Source: Neurospora tetrasperma FGSC 2508
Taxonomy: Eukaryota > Ascomycota > Sordariomycetes > Sordariales > Sordariaceae
DNA length: 64,000 nucleotides
Direction: 5' to 3'
Assembly: GCF_000213175.1 (NCBI RefSeq)
Contig: NW_009799179.1
Location: 3,194,723-3,258,722, forward strand
A program made the translations under genes and the position numbers. The notes beneath the pieces are model-generated. The model was not told where the DNA came from, did not search any database, and was given only the letters and a program-made list of their open reading frames with translations. Shown piece after piece: positions 1 to 12,933 of the stretch (position 1 is the stretch's first letter; each line of letters opens with the position of its first letter).

Positions 1-3000
1 ATTGCGGCGGTGGGGTCTCGACACATCTTGGGGCTCCGGCATGCGAAAATCCGAAACATAAGGAGGGGATAGTTGAGGGGTTGGGCTTTACTGAGGGTGG
101 CGATACTTTGCTTGTCGTATGGTTTTTTATAAGCTCGACAGGGTTCAACGATGGGACGAGGATTAGGAGGGGAAGAAAAAAAGAGAAGAATGGAGGTAAG
201 AACATCACTTGTAAATCCACTCTTGAGCCGGATCAACTCGACAGGGGGGAGGGGTTGCTCCTAGGACCAAGAGGGAACTGCTGACTTCGAGAGGTATCCC
301 CATCGGGCTAACCAATGGAGAGAAGCTCGCAGTTTTTGATGGTCAGTCCAAGATGACACGGGATGGAAGCAGGTCATTTTGCATCAGTGTTCAAACGAGG
401 TCCATGTGATGACTGGAAACCTTTGAAGAGCAAGAGTTTGAACCTTGGAATGCCCCGGAATTCTTCGAGTGTCCTTGGGTCAATGTAGAATGGCGGGAGT
501 GTTCTTTTCAATGGCAGGCAAACAAGTAACAGCATTTTCAAGACAATCTTGGAGGGCGAGGAACTAAATGGATGGCCAAGCTGGTAATGGAAGGATAGCG
601 GCACATAGCCACTAGAATGGACTGATGGTATCATCGCCTTGCCACAGGAGGCCACCCATAGCTGAGAGCTGCAGTCCAGAGAGGAAAAGCCCTTTGGAGG
701 GTACCTGTATCCGATCATATGTGAGTCTGATGCTTACACTAAATATGGAGAAACAGGAGACCAGGTTTGCGTAAGAGAGGGAACAAGGTTAAATTCGTCA
801 CTTGAGCCTCGCTGAATAGGGATCTCGCCTCTCTCTGTAGAAACCTCGTGCTATTTGACGAGGACCAGCTGCTGGCGTGAATGGATTCCCAGCGGGGACA
901 GGTCATCCTGCATTGGCGATTCGAGAAGAGCCCACCTCAGTACCTGGACAGTTCGAAACCATTCTATTCGATGAGTTGGCCAAGTGGTCCGCCAGAGGGC
1001 CTGTTGAAACGGCATGGCGAGTTGATGATTCGGGTATGGTTCGTTGACCGCCAGTCGTAGGATCCAATCAAAGGAGGATCTCGAGTACAGCTCCTGGCCA
1101 GCCTTTCAGCCGACGAGGCCAGACTAGAGGAGTTGCTGTGGGCTTGGAGGTTTCAAGGCTCTGCAGTGTTCCAGGCAGGACACAGAGCAATAAATTCCGA
1201 CGGATCTGCTTAGATGCTGTTCCCATCAAAGGTGCAGACGAACATAGAATCTGACAACACCGACGCTGGACCACTGCGGCCTCTCTCAGCACTGAGTTCG
1301 AAACTGGACAAGTCATGAAACAAAATTTGAATACCTAGGCACGCGTTTGCGGTCCACACACAAGATAGTATGCAGTCGATGCTGTTCTTGCAGTGGGATG
1401 GAAGGACGTTTCAAGTCGTTTTAGCGTGTCATTGTTTTGGGAGGAACTTGGGGCGCTACGTCGGATAGTATTCACCGTCTTTCTCCCTTTTGTGGATGGA
1501 GCGTTGTGCTGTTTCTCGGTCTCAGCTACTCCAAGGAAGAGCGGACGATGCCGATTCTCATGCCGAGTGCATCGAAACAGCATCGAGGCCCTGAATGCGC
1601 ATCATACAGATCGTCCGGGAGCGCGATAATGGTTCCGCGAGCCATGTCTTCCCGTCGACCTTTTCTTAGCAATCTCGCGGTTGCGCGCGTGGTGGATTGG
1701 ATTCTTGATTGCCAACTGAAGGCTGCCAAGTATGCCAAATACTCAGGCACGGGTAGTGCATCCATCCAATACTATCGTCTGCGGTCGAGTGCCTTAGGTA
1801 ATGCTGATGAAGGTGGAAGTCACCCCCTGGCTACGTCCTCAACACGCATCCTAAAAAGGAACCACGCCAGTGCAAAACAGGCGATAGTGCAGGTCCATTA
1901 CCCCTGACCTCCCGCGCCCAGCAGGGGCAACTGGTGGAAAGCTATGACCGCAGTGGAGCTTCCATTGCGTTGGCAGCAACTAGGGCATGTTGCGTGCATT
2001 CAAAGTAAGCATCGTTGTCTCCAAACTTCTTGAGCTTCACCGCGGTAGGGTTTGCGAAAGTGTCCATTTGCGTACACTATATCCATTCCACACTTCCGGA
2101 ATATCTATTCCCATCATCCGATGTAAGCCCGGGCGCATGTTTGTTAGTGTGAAGCTTGGAGACCACTGGAACAAGTGACCACTGACGGGATTGACGGCCA
2201 CGTACAACAGAAGAATGTTCCTGCATGAAAGAATGAGCATCAGTTCCCTTGATTGTTCGTATCACATGTCTTGAAAGCGACATGTTGATGTTGCAGTCAC
2301 AACGCCAAGAAAGGGAGATGACCATGGAGATCGGTTCCTAGTAGTGGTTTATCAAGCAACGGTTCGTCGTCTCGCAAGAATGCTTCCAAATGGCACCACA
2401 TCCCAGTGCTTTCTTTCTTAGGGTAGCAGGGCCCGCCGCTCTTGATTCGGGGAGTTCTTAACTAATACTGGTCATGGTGTGAGTGGTGGATGGTGCGTTG
2501 AGCATATATGTAGGGCCCTATTCAGGTCTTGCCGGCTAACCCTCATGGATCGGCTTATGGTGAGAGCCATGAATCAACGTCGACCATTTTCACAGGCCAA
2601 GAGAAAGTTGGAGAAAAACAACCTATCAGCCCGCAACAGATGGGTAGTTTTCCCCCTGGGAAGGGTGTGATGTGTGAGCAGGGAACAGCCACGTGCCAAT
2701 TAGATCTAAGACATCGATGGTCGCGCCAGACCTTCTTTCACATATGATGGATTGCGAATGCGAATGCCGTTGACCATTCTGGAGCGCGTTAGGCAAATAC
2801 GATTTCGATCCGGAAACTTGAGGTTTGAGGACAACCGGATGTTCGTCCCATTTCGGCATTTGACGATCCGGGCAGCTTTATGGTTTTGCTAATCGTATGT
2901 ATCACAGGGCAATCTGGAACTGCGTATTCAACAATAATTAGTACAGGCATCAGAAAACAGTTGTTGTCGTTAAGTCCCAATCAGACCCGTGCTTATCTCG

Positions 3001-6000
3001 ATAACCGAATGTTTAACCCCGGTAATGGGTTATTGATAGAAGGCACCATGGTCACCGCGAAGCCACTTTGGATCGTCTGCTTCTATTCGTATCAATCGAC
3101 ACAACGATGGTAGAGTAATTTTAGTTCAGTTTGCCGATTTAGGCTAAATTTTTGTTTGCAACTCAATTACTGAAGGAGCTTGAACATGGAAAGGGACAGT
3201 ATATGGCTTATCTTTGGTGACCAGTGTCCAGTGCATTGTTGGATCGGGGTGCGTGTATCGGGGTAAACGCTGCACAAGCTTCTCTTCGCTGACCGAATGT
3301 TGCCGGTGCATACCATACCTTCATTGGGTGCGTGTCGTTTGTGAGCGAGCTCCATCCGAAGCTCTTTGACTTGTCCATCTTGTCTGCAACGGTGTCTTCA
3401 TCCGGATCTGAAACAGCAGCTCGACGACGTTCGCCATGCTGGCGAAACACAGCTTCGTTCTGTAACCTGCCAAGCGTCCGCGTCGACGAATATCATGATG
3501 TTTTGCGTTTTCGGTGACAAGAGTGACATTCCATTCCCGATCCAGATCGGACGGACCGGCTCGGCGCGGTACGGCCACCGCCACAGGGCTGCAGAGACGA
3601 CAATAAGGGTCCCTGAGCTGACGGATATCGGAGAGTTGCCGGCCTAGTCTTGGCAAATGGATTGCTCCACTGTCTGTCTCCGGGCATCGCTTATTATTCG
3701 CGAGAAAGTCGACAATGTCCCGTTCCGATTTGACCAGCCGGCCGAGGCGCGGTTACGGAGCGCCGAAGGCAGATATTTTTCGGGCCTCTGCATCTTGTTC
3801 CAATAATTCGAAAGAAGTGAATAAACAACCTCAAGATCTGATCATCTGCAGTCGGTATGTTTCGGGACAAGCCGAGACGGACACTCAGACATCTCCATCC
3901 AAATACATTTCCGGTCGATACACATGCTGGATTGGATAGTATTCGTCATCGTGACAATTGGCAAGAAGGCCCAAATCCTCCTGATACAGACCCGCGTCGT
4001 AGCGATAGATGCTTTCTGTGCAGCAGTCGACATTGCTCCTAACCATCTGTAGGCCGTGAAAGGGGAGGGAAACCGCCGCGCTGCCAACCCTGACCCGCCT
4101 CAGACGACGGCAGCCATTTCTCTTTTCTTTTTTTTTCTTTTTTTTTCTCGTTTGGGAAGATGGTGCCATGTAGCCTGCGGCGCGGCGGCAGGTGTGCGCA
4201 TCGCACGTCAGCACGCCGGCAGCATGCTAAGTGAGCTGGTACCAATGCCGAGAGATCAAATTGACCAGCCGGATGTCGACAAACAGCCTGTTCGTCGGTG
4301 TCATACAGAATGCCCCATCCCGTTGCTGCAAGCACACGACACTCCGGAATCTATGACCGTCGGAGAATCGGCGAGTGGTTGGTAATTTGTACCTTGCTGC
4401 TATGCTAGCATGGCATCGGCCTCCTCCCGGTTCTCGCCAGCTACGTGGAGCCCGATATGCATGAGACACGGAAATAGTATCGGCGGGCACAACCGGCCGC
4501 TTCACCATCATCACCGACGCGTGTCCCTTGAACAAAAAGGGTTGGATTATAGCGAATCCCTGAACTCAACAGGGGGTCTTTGGGCCTTCTGTTAATCACC
4601 TTTTGTTCGAAGGTTGCAGAGTTACAGGTCAACTTTCAGTTCCGGAAGGAAGCCGGATGTACTGCGTGGCGTGGATGTCTATTTTCAGACATTCAAAACC
4701 TGGTTAGGCGTTTGTAACTGGCGCCCCTTTCATCGATGATATCCAGAAGGCCAGATATCGAGAAATTTGAAGTTTCGGCCGCTTTCCATGTTCGAAGAAC
4801 CCGGACTATAAGTTGGCGTTGAGGGCTGTCAATTGTCAGACTTCGAGAGCTTCACAAGTCCGACAACTTGGGCTCCGGTCCGAACATCCTTGGTTCCGTT
4901 GGTTGGCGAAAAACGGTGTTGTGTTCCGTACGGGAGGAAAGTGTTTTGTTGGTCCCCAGCCTGAGCGGGGATTACGAGTGCCATAGAAGTACTTCCATAG
5001 TATATGCTGTAATGAAACTGTCAAACGTTAGGCCTGTTTGGTGCGTGTCTTCCTACTGCCCGCAGACAGAGTATTTGTGGTACCATACAATTGATGATAC
5101 AATCTCGGAAAGTGATCTGTGCCATTGAGAATCTTTCGTTGGCGGCCAGATTGCCCCAGCATTGGTTACTGAGGGCCGTAAAGTGAGCTCGAGTTGTGCT
5201 GCACGGTGTGCCCTATCCCCATCCTCCACAATGTTTGTACCAGTAGATGGCCGCCAAGAGGGACGTGCCAGCGTCTGATAACGCTGTTCACGCTGCTTGT
5301 CATGTATGCAATCTCGATCGAAGGCCAAGTCGTGTCGTTATCGATCTTTCTTCTTCTTCGTAGAGATCGTAATACTAGTGACAGTTGGTCGAGCTGGTGC
5401 CAGCCACTAATAATTCGATTGAAACCTCAGCGTTAATCCTGTCCATCCCAAACTGGATCATGGTAGCCCGGGAGGGGGGCACAGCTAGGTAGTCTGAAAA
5501 ACGCAGTGTGCTCGTGGTTGGCGCGGGCGGGCAGACTGGACTCCTCCTGCCTTTGGCGTCATGAATTGAGGTTGCCTCCTATCATTACTGATATCTGACT
5601 CGACCACTTCGTCCATAGTTAGCCACGAGACTACAGCATGCCTTGAATAAACGAAGAGCAGGCATACCTCAACGGTTCGTAAATGCCTTTACAGCTCGAT
5701 GTTGTGACTCGGCCAGCTTCTCCGTACCCAAACCGGCAGTCGAGCCAGGGTCGGGACCTTGCATCAAGAATCCTCCTAGCCATCATATGCCCCATAGGCA
5801 TTGGACCAAAGTATTGACCATACCTTGTTTTCCCTTCCCTCTTGCGCTTCATACTACATGACCCTTTCGCTTTGGCAGGCGCAGGACGGGAGGTTTCACC
5901 GAGTTCAACATGCAAAGGAAGTGCCACTCAGGGACGTAACACCCTATCCCGTCTGTTTGTTCTTGGCGCAACCTAATGGGCAGGGAAAGTGGTTAGCATG

Positions 6001-9000
6001 CATGCAACATCGCTGAACGACCTAGCAATGTGCTGCGAATGCAAGATAGGCGACTTTGCGGTTAGTTTTGCGGATTGTGTCATGCTCGAACAAGATGTAC
6101 CTGCATGGGCCGGCAACATTCATCGCTCCCATCTGGCTTTTGACTTGCTTTGCAATATGGAGGAACATTTGTGTCGTTAGAGGGATAAGGAAGCAGACGG
6201 TAAAAACCGGCACCGCGTTGAAATTTTAGGCACCATCGCTTCGTTCGTCTTGCTCTCCAACATACCGTCCGTGCGCAAGACTTTGGACAGAGGTTGGGCA
6301 AGCTGGTTGACGGTTGGTTGTGTCTCGGTGTGCGGTTGTAGTGTACCTGGGTACCACTCCACGATAGTCTTGGGACACTGGGGAAACCGTTATAAACAGG
6401 ATCCTTGGAAGGTCGAGGCTTATGTCCGCCCGAGTTACCCTGGCTCGCCTAGCTGATGAGCCCGCACTTCTCGAAGGATAATCCTGAAACCGTGACATCG
6501 TCAGGACAAGCCACCTCGTTCTATTGCCGGGACCCTTTCTTTTGGGGTCTCCAGGATCCATGAACGCTGCAATACGCACCATGTTCCACGGAACGTTGGT
6601 GCAACCGTCAATTCCACCTGGGTTGGCTCGCCGGTTTCCGTCGTTCCAGTATGCGTTGGGATTCATGGTCCTATTCATCAAGCCGAAGCCGAAAGCTTTG
6701 TTGGAAGTTAGCATGATAGGTATTCTTTCATCTTGTTCTCGCTCCTCATCTTGAGGCTCGACCCGATCCGCCGTTCAGGGTCGATCTATTAGCGGTTTGG
6801 CGTAGTTCTTACGTAGCTAGTGGTTACAACCCCCGGCATAGCACGGAGCTACCCCGTCCTAATCAGCACGAGCCATGCGCGCCGAGAACGCTGTTTTACT
6901 GGGACACTGGCAATTACCGGCACACCCTGCGCTCTGGATCCACATTGCCGAAGCACCCTCAGGCTGTCCTTTTGCAGGCTCACTTTGATGTATATCACGG
7001 GCGAAATGCTGACGAAACGAGCATATCGAAGTGTACACCATGACCGTCAAACAAAGCTCGTCGAAAATGAAAGAGAGGTTATGTCTGCGAAGAAGTTGCC
7101 GCAAAGAAACAAGTGACGAGCTTTGAGGGCACCGTTCGGGTCGCGAGAAAATCGGTTGAGCATCGAGAACAGGTACACTGTGTGCGAAGCTAGATGGTGT
7201 GGAGAGTATCGGAGCGAATCGATCGTCGATGGAAGCCCATGATGGACCAATGCTTGGTCGGATGTGAGCCAAAATAGTATCTTGAGCACATCCAAGGTCG
7301 GAATGGATGGTTTCCGGATCTCCGCCGTCATCTGGGTTCTTTCACACACGGTTTCGTGAGCAACGGACGGTTGCAGAATGTTGGACTGACGAATTTTCAG
7401 GCTGAGCCCTGTCGGTGAACAGTAAATCAGGAGTGTGTCGAGCTCGGTATGGCCCGAGCCGTGTTGCCGTGACACTTGTTCCGGAATCGGCTGAAGGGTC
7501 ACCGCCAGGATTGGTATGTACACCGCAGTCAGGGGAGCACCTGGGTGGAGGGCCTACGTGTAGCAGCCTTACCCTGTGAATGCTGTGCTATCACAATCCA
7601 GTGTCGTCCATATTTTCTTGTACGGCTAAGTAGTAATCAGGTATTTGCCTGCTCGCTGACAGTGGTAGTGGACCACGAACACGACTCCGCATGTCCGCTC
7701 AAGCTATTTTTCGCCGTTGTTTCGTATAGGCACCGGACAAAACAGCTGGGCTGTCAATGGCTCGTCACCAATTACATATGCTGCAGCTGGCCTTGCTGCT
7801 GGCCTCGTAAGGAATTCGCAGCTGTATTGTATAACGAGGACCACGTCCACTGTCTATTCAAAGTCAGGTACCTACATGTTCACGGCAGGCTAGGGTGGCC
7901 TGGGGGTGGCCCCTGAACAGCAAACTGGACGCTGTCTGTGTCAAAGTCCACTCACCTCGCTTGCTGTAGGGCCTACCTTGTTAGGTCTTGCTCGACCGTA
8001 AGCCCTATTGCAAGGACCTCCATGTCTCTATGCCTGGGGGGAAAATATGATTTCAGGCAGCATCATGAGAGCTGATTCGCGGACTGCAAGACGCGCACAG
8101 TACAGCGCTATCGCGGAGGACACTGGGGCCTGGGCTTAAGCCATTACGTTCTCGCTGTTGCCGAACAGCAGCTTGTGGTGCGAATGTTGAGATGGAATAG
8201 ACTAGTATAGATAGCAAAGATCAAAGATTGGGAAGAATAGGGGATATATCATTGGCCCAGATGAGAGGACGTGCTCCAGCCATATCCGGCAAGACAGACA
8301 CTCCAGACCGCAGAGTCCAGTCCAAGGAGGGGGGCCTTTGGAGAGCGGACGAAGGCCCAAGACTGGACTGCTCCTGATATGCGGATGGCGGGAGACGTTG
8401 TTGACATTTAGATTGAGGTGGTATTTGGTGGTAGTTGGTGTGAGCGGCAGCCAATTCCACGCCTGGGGCGGGGATTGAGTTCTGACCTGACTTGCCACCA
8501 GGCTCGGCGCCTTCATCTTGCAGCATCGCCGCCCGTTGCCGTTGGGGTCCTGGACGGGAACTTAAGCGTGGGTGGGTGTGTGGCCGTCCGTATCTCGATG
8601 GTTGCCGTCCATGACCGCGCAACCTGGAACCGCTGTCTGTGATGTCTGCATGTGAATGTCCAAGATGTCTTGCGACTGGCCGAATGGCAGATAAATGTCG
8701 TAGGAGGTACTACCTAATGAACGCTTTCGGTGATGCAGAGAGGTGCAGTGCTAGGTAGAGTGGCAGAACCGCGAAAATGGAAGTGGTGAGGGTTGTGCGA
8801 ATGAGACCATTGCGCTTGCACAATCTACAATCTCTGAAGGCAGGCAGTGTGCGGTGGGTTCCGTTTCTCTTGTAGGTTAGTTCGTTGTGGTCAGTTTCAA
8901 TCCAAGCCCAGTTTGAGTACTTACTTCTACTGGACTAAGTAGGTACCTCTATCTAGTACTACAGTTGACCTGCACTTCAAAGTTTGAGTACTACACGCAC

Positions 9001-9600
9001 GCCCCTCCTCCTACCGTTTTGAAATAGCCCGTGCCACCCCGACCTTGGCACTTACTCGAGATAGAGTGGCACAAAAAAATCGGGGGAGAAAATGAGTGAG
9101 AGGACGCATTAATGAGCTCTCTAAACTCTCTTTCCCCGGGTCAAAGCATGGACAAGGCTACCTTTCCTTCTCTGGACCAGGCCGCTTGAATTTGAAATTC
9201 GACGATCAATCACAGTGTCACGCTATGTACACAAAGGGCTTACCTGATATGTAACGGAGCGCCTGGAGCTCTGCAATGAATACTTCATGACTGCGTGTTG
9301 TCCCGGCTCGCAGGTTTGCAGTTTGTTACGCCGTCGACAACTCGCCGTTCTGGCCGCAGATTCGTTCGAGTCCACCCATGCTAGTCCAGAACGGGAGACT
9401 GGCTGGGGAAGGAGTTAGGTAACGACTCCACCAAACCAAAAGTTTTAGACTTTGAAGACCGAAGCAGCAGCGATGAGCAGAAACAGACAGATCAAAATGC
9501 TGGTCCTTCGAAGGAAGGTCCAGGTGCCCTTTTTGTTGCACGCACGGAGTCATCTGTCAATGCAGCGTTCACTGTTGCAACCGACTGAGAGAAATTCCAC
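1..9600. other. Gene-poor region, no convincing gene
   Basis: Many short open frames lie on both strands, but none shows a recognisable domain, a run of spliceable exons or protein-like composition over a useful length. The most protein-like piece is a minus-strand frame at 6226-6714, treated separately. A T-rich tract lies near 4120-4150. Around 8915-8995 the motif AGTTTGAGTACT occurs twice near a TAGGTACCT-type palindrome. I see no tRNA, rRNA or CRISPR array. It could hold diverged genes or non-coding transcripts that reading by eye cannot detect. Confidence 0.5.
6226..6714 (-). other. Possible gene fragment, unidentified
   Basis: An ATG-initiated frame of about 162 residues. Its first 60 residues are rich in Asn, Gly, Trp and Pro and look like folded protein (FGFGLMNRT, NPNAYWNDGNRRANPGGIDG, then a Cys-Thr-Asn-Val-Pro-Trp segment). 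After about residue 65 the composition turns Arg/Ser-rich and looks random, so an intron boundary or a decayed gene is possible. I do not recognise the family. No good partner exon was found on either side. Confidence 0.2.
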
Positions 9601-11072
9601 TCTGGGTCGCCATTTTTGCAGCGTACTAACCCTCCCTCCCACTCACATTGAACCATGGATGGATGGATGCGTCCAATCTGTGCCGCCGCAATTCGCACAC
9701 TCACTCTCGACACAACGCAAGCCAGTGTGTACTTGGTCGAGCTACTGCTCTGCACTGCAGGTACCTACAACACTAGGTCCAGTACAGCAAAGAGTATCCA
9801 TCTTCCTACCTCTAGGTATTCCACTCTCTTTCCCTGGCCCTGTCCACCCGTGGGGCTTTTTGGCTCTTGCCCTGTCAGTTTTCCTCCGACTCGGCTACTA
9901 CTACCTTCCGATTCTTCTCTCTTTCCACTTTCCCTCAATATGCAAATTCATTGTCGAAAGAACTTCCTTGTCTCTCTGGCTGGTTATTCCCACCTATTTT
10001 GCGCTGGCACCATGGTCGTATCGGCCACTTGCAGTGCCCCCTCATCATTCGTCCATCATGCCCCAACTTATCCATTGCCTATTTCCACTCTTGTCTTCCT
10101 CCCCCATGCCGCGGTTCTGGGGGTCCGTCCAGGACCAGCCAGAGTCTAGACTAAAGTCACATCCAATTCATCCCATCCACCCCATGTTCGTGCTGTGCAT
10201 GATGGAACCGTCGACCTCTCAAAGCATGTAGATGGAGTCGAGAGCTGCATCCCCTCTGGGTCTGCTCGAGACCGAAGTCTCCAACGCGCGTCGTTGATTC
10301 CCCTCTAGCTCCCGTCTCCCGTCTCCCGTTGTGGGATGTGTCCTATCTTGTCTCCTTTCGTCTTCTGCAGCTTCGTTGTTTGTCTCTTCTTATATATCTC
10401 TGGTCCCCGTCCCCCCCTCCTCCGCGTCTGGACCCCGACCTTCTGAACTTCTCTTACAGTTCTAGTCTACTTCTTTCTTCTCATTGTCTTGGACAGACCA
10501 ATTGGTTTCGTCAATGACCTTGCTGCTTTAGCCTCTTCCATCTTCCCATCATCAAACGCTTAGTTTAGGGGTCCTCCTGGAAGTCAAGCATTGAGTTGTC
10601 TGTCTTAACGAGCTATCCCCCCTTCTCAACGTTTGTTGTCGTTCGCTATCCCACCCACCCTTCGCTCGAGAACGGCAAACCTCTATCCCCCGGTGGTGAC
10701 GAGTTCGCCCTATCCAAACTCCGACAAGTTCGACCTGTTGACCTTTCGACCGGGAAACCAAGCTTGCCGGCAACCTGTCCCGGAGGACTGGAAAGAATCA
10801 GAGAAACCTCCTAGCTCCAACCTACATTTTCGCCCCATCGTCCCCTTTTCCAATTCAGCAACTCCCGCCTTCGGTCTTGCTTTTTCTTCGGATCCTTCAT
10901 TCTAGTCTCATATTTCGGACGTCAACAACAGATTGTTCACTTGTCTGCTCCCATCTGTTCTGGACATCTCTTCCCGATTACACAGGCTGTGCTATCTTCG
11001 GGCTGGGTTCCTTGAGTAGAGCAGATCCAGTGCGCGTTTGGTTTATCCCTGATCGGGCATTGATTTTTCAGC
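9601..11072 (+). promoter_or_regulatory. Pyrimidine-rich promoter/leader of the GT2 gene
   Basis: About 1.4 kb upstream of the glycosyltransferase start is strongly enriched in C and T on the plus strand, with repeated CTCCC, CCCGTCTCC and TTCTTCC tracts. This is typical of promoters and long 5' untranslated leaders in Sordariomycetes. A long open frame at 9452-10231 is a by-product of this composition (Ser, Pro and Leu rich, no domain) and is not called a gene. The transcription start cannot be placed from the sequence. Confidence 0.45.
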
Positions 11073-12933
11073 ATGGCTGAGTTAATGGGTTTTATAATAC
11101 CAAACTTGGACTTTATATGGTCCGCCAAATTCTGGTTCTATTTCCATATTGTTATATGGTATGCTTGACTTGTGCAATTCCGATCCCACCCAAATCTACG
11201 CCTTCGCGCGTGCTAACCGCTTCACTCAGGCTTCATCGCTATGTGCGTCTTCTAGTCCACTGTGTCAGCCACTGGACCTACAAGTCCGTGCAGCCGAAAA
11301 AAGACCCCAAGTTCACCTCGGCAGATGTCACTGTCGTTATTCCCACAATCCACAATCAATTCGAGGAACTGCGGACCTCGCTTGAAAGCATCCTAGCATG
11401 CAAGCCCGCCAAGCTCATACTCGTAACCACGTGGAACAAGTATGAAGCGCTCACAGCAATGGCGGCCACGCTGAGGAAGCCGGCGTGCGACCACCCCATA
11501 AAAATCGAAGTCCTCCATGTGGACAAGGCAAACAAAAGACTGCAGGTGTGCAAGGCGTTGGAGGATAACCATGTCGAAACCGAAATCACGGTCATGGCTG
11601 ACGATGATGTCGAGTGGCCATCGACACTGATGCCGTGGCTCCTTGCCCCATTTGAGGACGATCAAATCGGCGGAGTCGGTACCTGCCAGCGGGTGAAGCG
11701 CATCGATGGCGACCTCACAACCCGCATCTTCAACTGGCTTGGGGCGGCGTATATTGAGCGCCGCAACTTTGAGATATCAGCCACCCACAACATCGACGGC
11801 GGTACTTCTTGCATGTCTGGCCGTACCGGTGCCTATCGCTCGAGGATTCTCAAGGGCTATCCGTTCCTTAGTGGCTTCAAGAGCGAGAAATGGGGCAAGT
11901 ACATCCTCAACGCTGATGACGACAACTATGTTACTCGCTGGTTGGTCGCGCACCAGTGGAAGACCTGGATCCAGTATGAGCCCGAGTGTGAGATCGAGAC
12001 GACGTTGGAAACCAGCGTCAAGTTCCTGTATCAGTGTTCCCGCTGGGCGAGAAGCAACTGGAGAAGCAACTGGACCAGTCTTGTGCACGAGAGACACGTG
12101 CTTACGTGAGTTGAGCCGCTCCCAACCGAACCCTAGCAATACCCTTTTAGGTCACTGTGCACGGCACGACTTGTGTTGTGCGCACCACCACTTTTATTAC
12201 CCCTGCCCCCATTCTCGACCTTGTTCCCCACCTGCAATAGGCGCCCGTATCCACCCATAATCCCTGTTCCTCCTCGTTAACACTCTTCAATAAACAGTCA
12301 ACAACCATGGTGCACTTACGCTCTCCACATCGCAACTTTTACGTCCTTGGCCTTTGTTGTCGACCCGCTCCTGCTCTGTTCATGCTGGTGGGCCACCGAG
12401 GGCTGGGATGTCAACGACCGGTACACTCTTTTGGCGGCCGAGATCGTCTTCATGTTTGGCTTCACCAAGGTCGTCAAGCTGGTTGGACTCTTCCGCAAGA
12501 ACCCACGAGACCTTATCTATTTGCCTGTTTCGATTCTCTTTGGATATTTTCATGGCCTCATCAAATTATACGCTCTTTTTACACTCAAACATGTAAGTTA
12601 TTCCGAAATGTCGGCATACATTAGCGATAGACAAAACTAACTGAAGACGCCTCACAGACTTCATGGGGAAGCCGCGCCGATGGTGATGAGCACAATACGT
12701 TCCGTCTGCAAGAGAAGCCTCCTCGCAGTCAGACCATGTTGACACCATCCGGACCAGGCTTGGATGACTTATCTGAGAAGCCTTTAAGAGGTTCTCGAAA
12801 GACCGGCGGTGTCACGCAGAGTCGACGCCTGACTACCACCGGCACCGCAGTCTCACACAACACCTGTGAGCACACCGACGGCGGAACTGCGGCTGTACCC
12901 ACGGACCTTTCACCCCCATCTTTGCAAGGTTAA
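11073..12933 (+). CDS. Glycosyltransferase family 2, Cps1/hyaluronan-synthase-like polysaccharide synthase
   Basis: Predicted processive membrane glycosyltransferase of 510 aa that would polymerise a cell-wall or extracellular polysaccharide from a UDP-sugar; the substrate is unknown. Exons are 11073-11158, 11230-12105, 12298-12592 and 12658-12933, with CTAAC-like branch sites in the introns; all phases match. An N-terminal membrane segment (about residues 13-45) is followed by the GT-A fold opening with DVTVVIPT. Aspartate motifs are MADDDVEW (D153-D155) and NADDDNY (D258-D260), and QCSRW (297-301) is the QxxRW motif of processive GT2 enzymes. Exon 3 encodes C-terminal membrane helices after a PWCTYAL segment that is conserved in the family. 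Exon 4 gives a polar, Ser/Thr-rich tail beginning TSWGSR. The ATG at 11073 is chosen because it supplies the expected hydrophobic N-terminus by splicing. The end of intron 2 is the least certain point: an AG at 12150 is also available but gives a non-family sequence. Confidence 0.88.

Noticed and set aside
1526-1765. 79-residue minus-strand frame with protein-like composition
   Set aside because: Short, no partner exon in phase, no motif; cannot be told from chance.
9361-9375. GTTCGAGTCC, a B-box-like sequence
   Set aside because: No A box, acceptor stem or anticodon arm at the right distance upstream.
9452-10231. 259-residue plus-strand open frame
   Set aside because: Lies in the CT-rich leader of the GT2 gene; Ser/Pro/Leu composition, no domain, and overlaps other open frames of the same kind.
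12106-12150. A 45-bp alternative form of GT2 intron 2 ending at 12150
   Set aside because: Too short and without a good branch site; the sequence after it does not resemble the family, while the acceptor at 12297 restores PWCTYAL.
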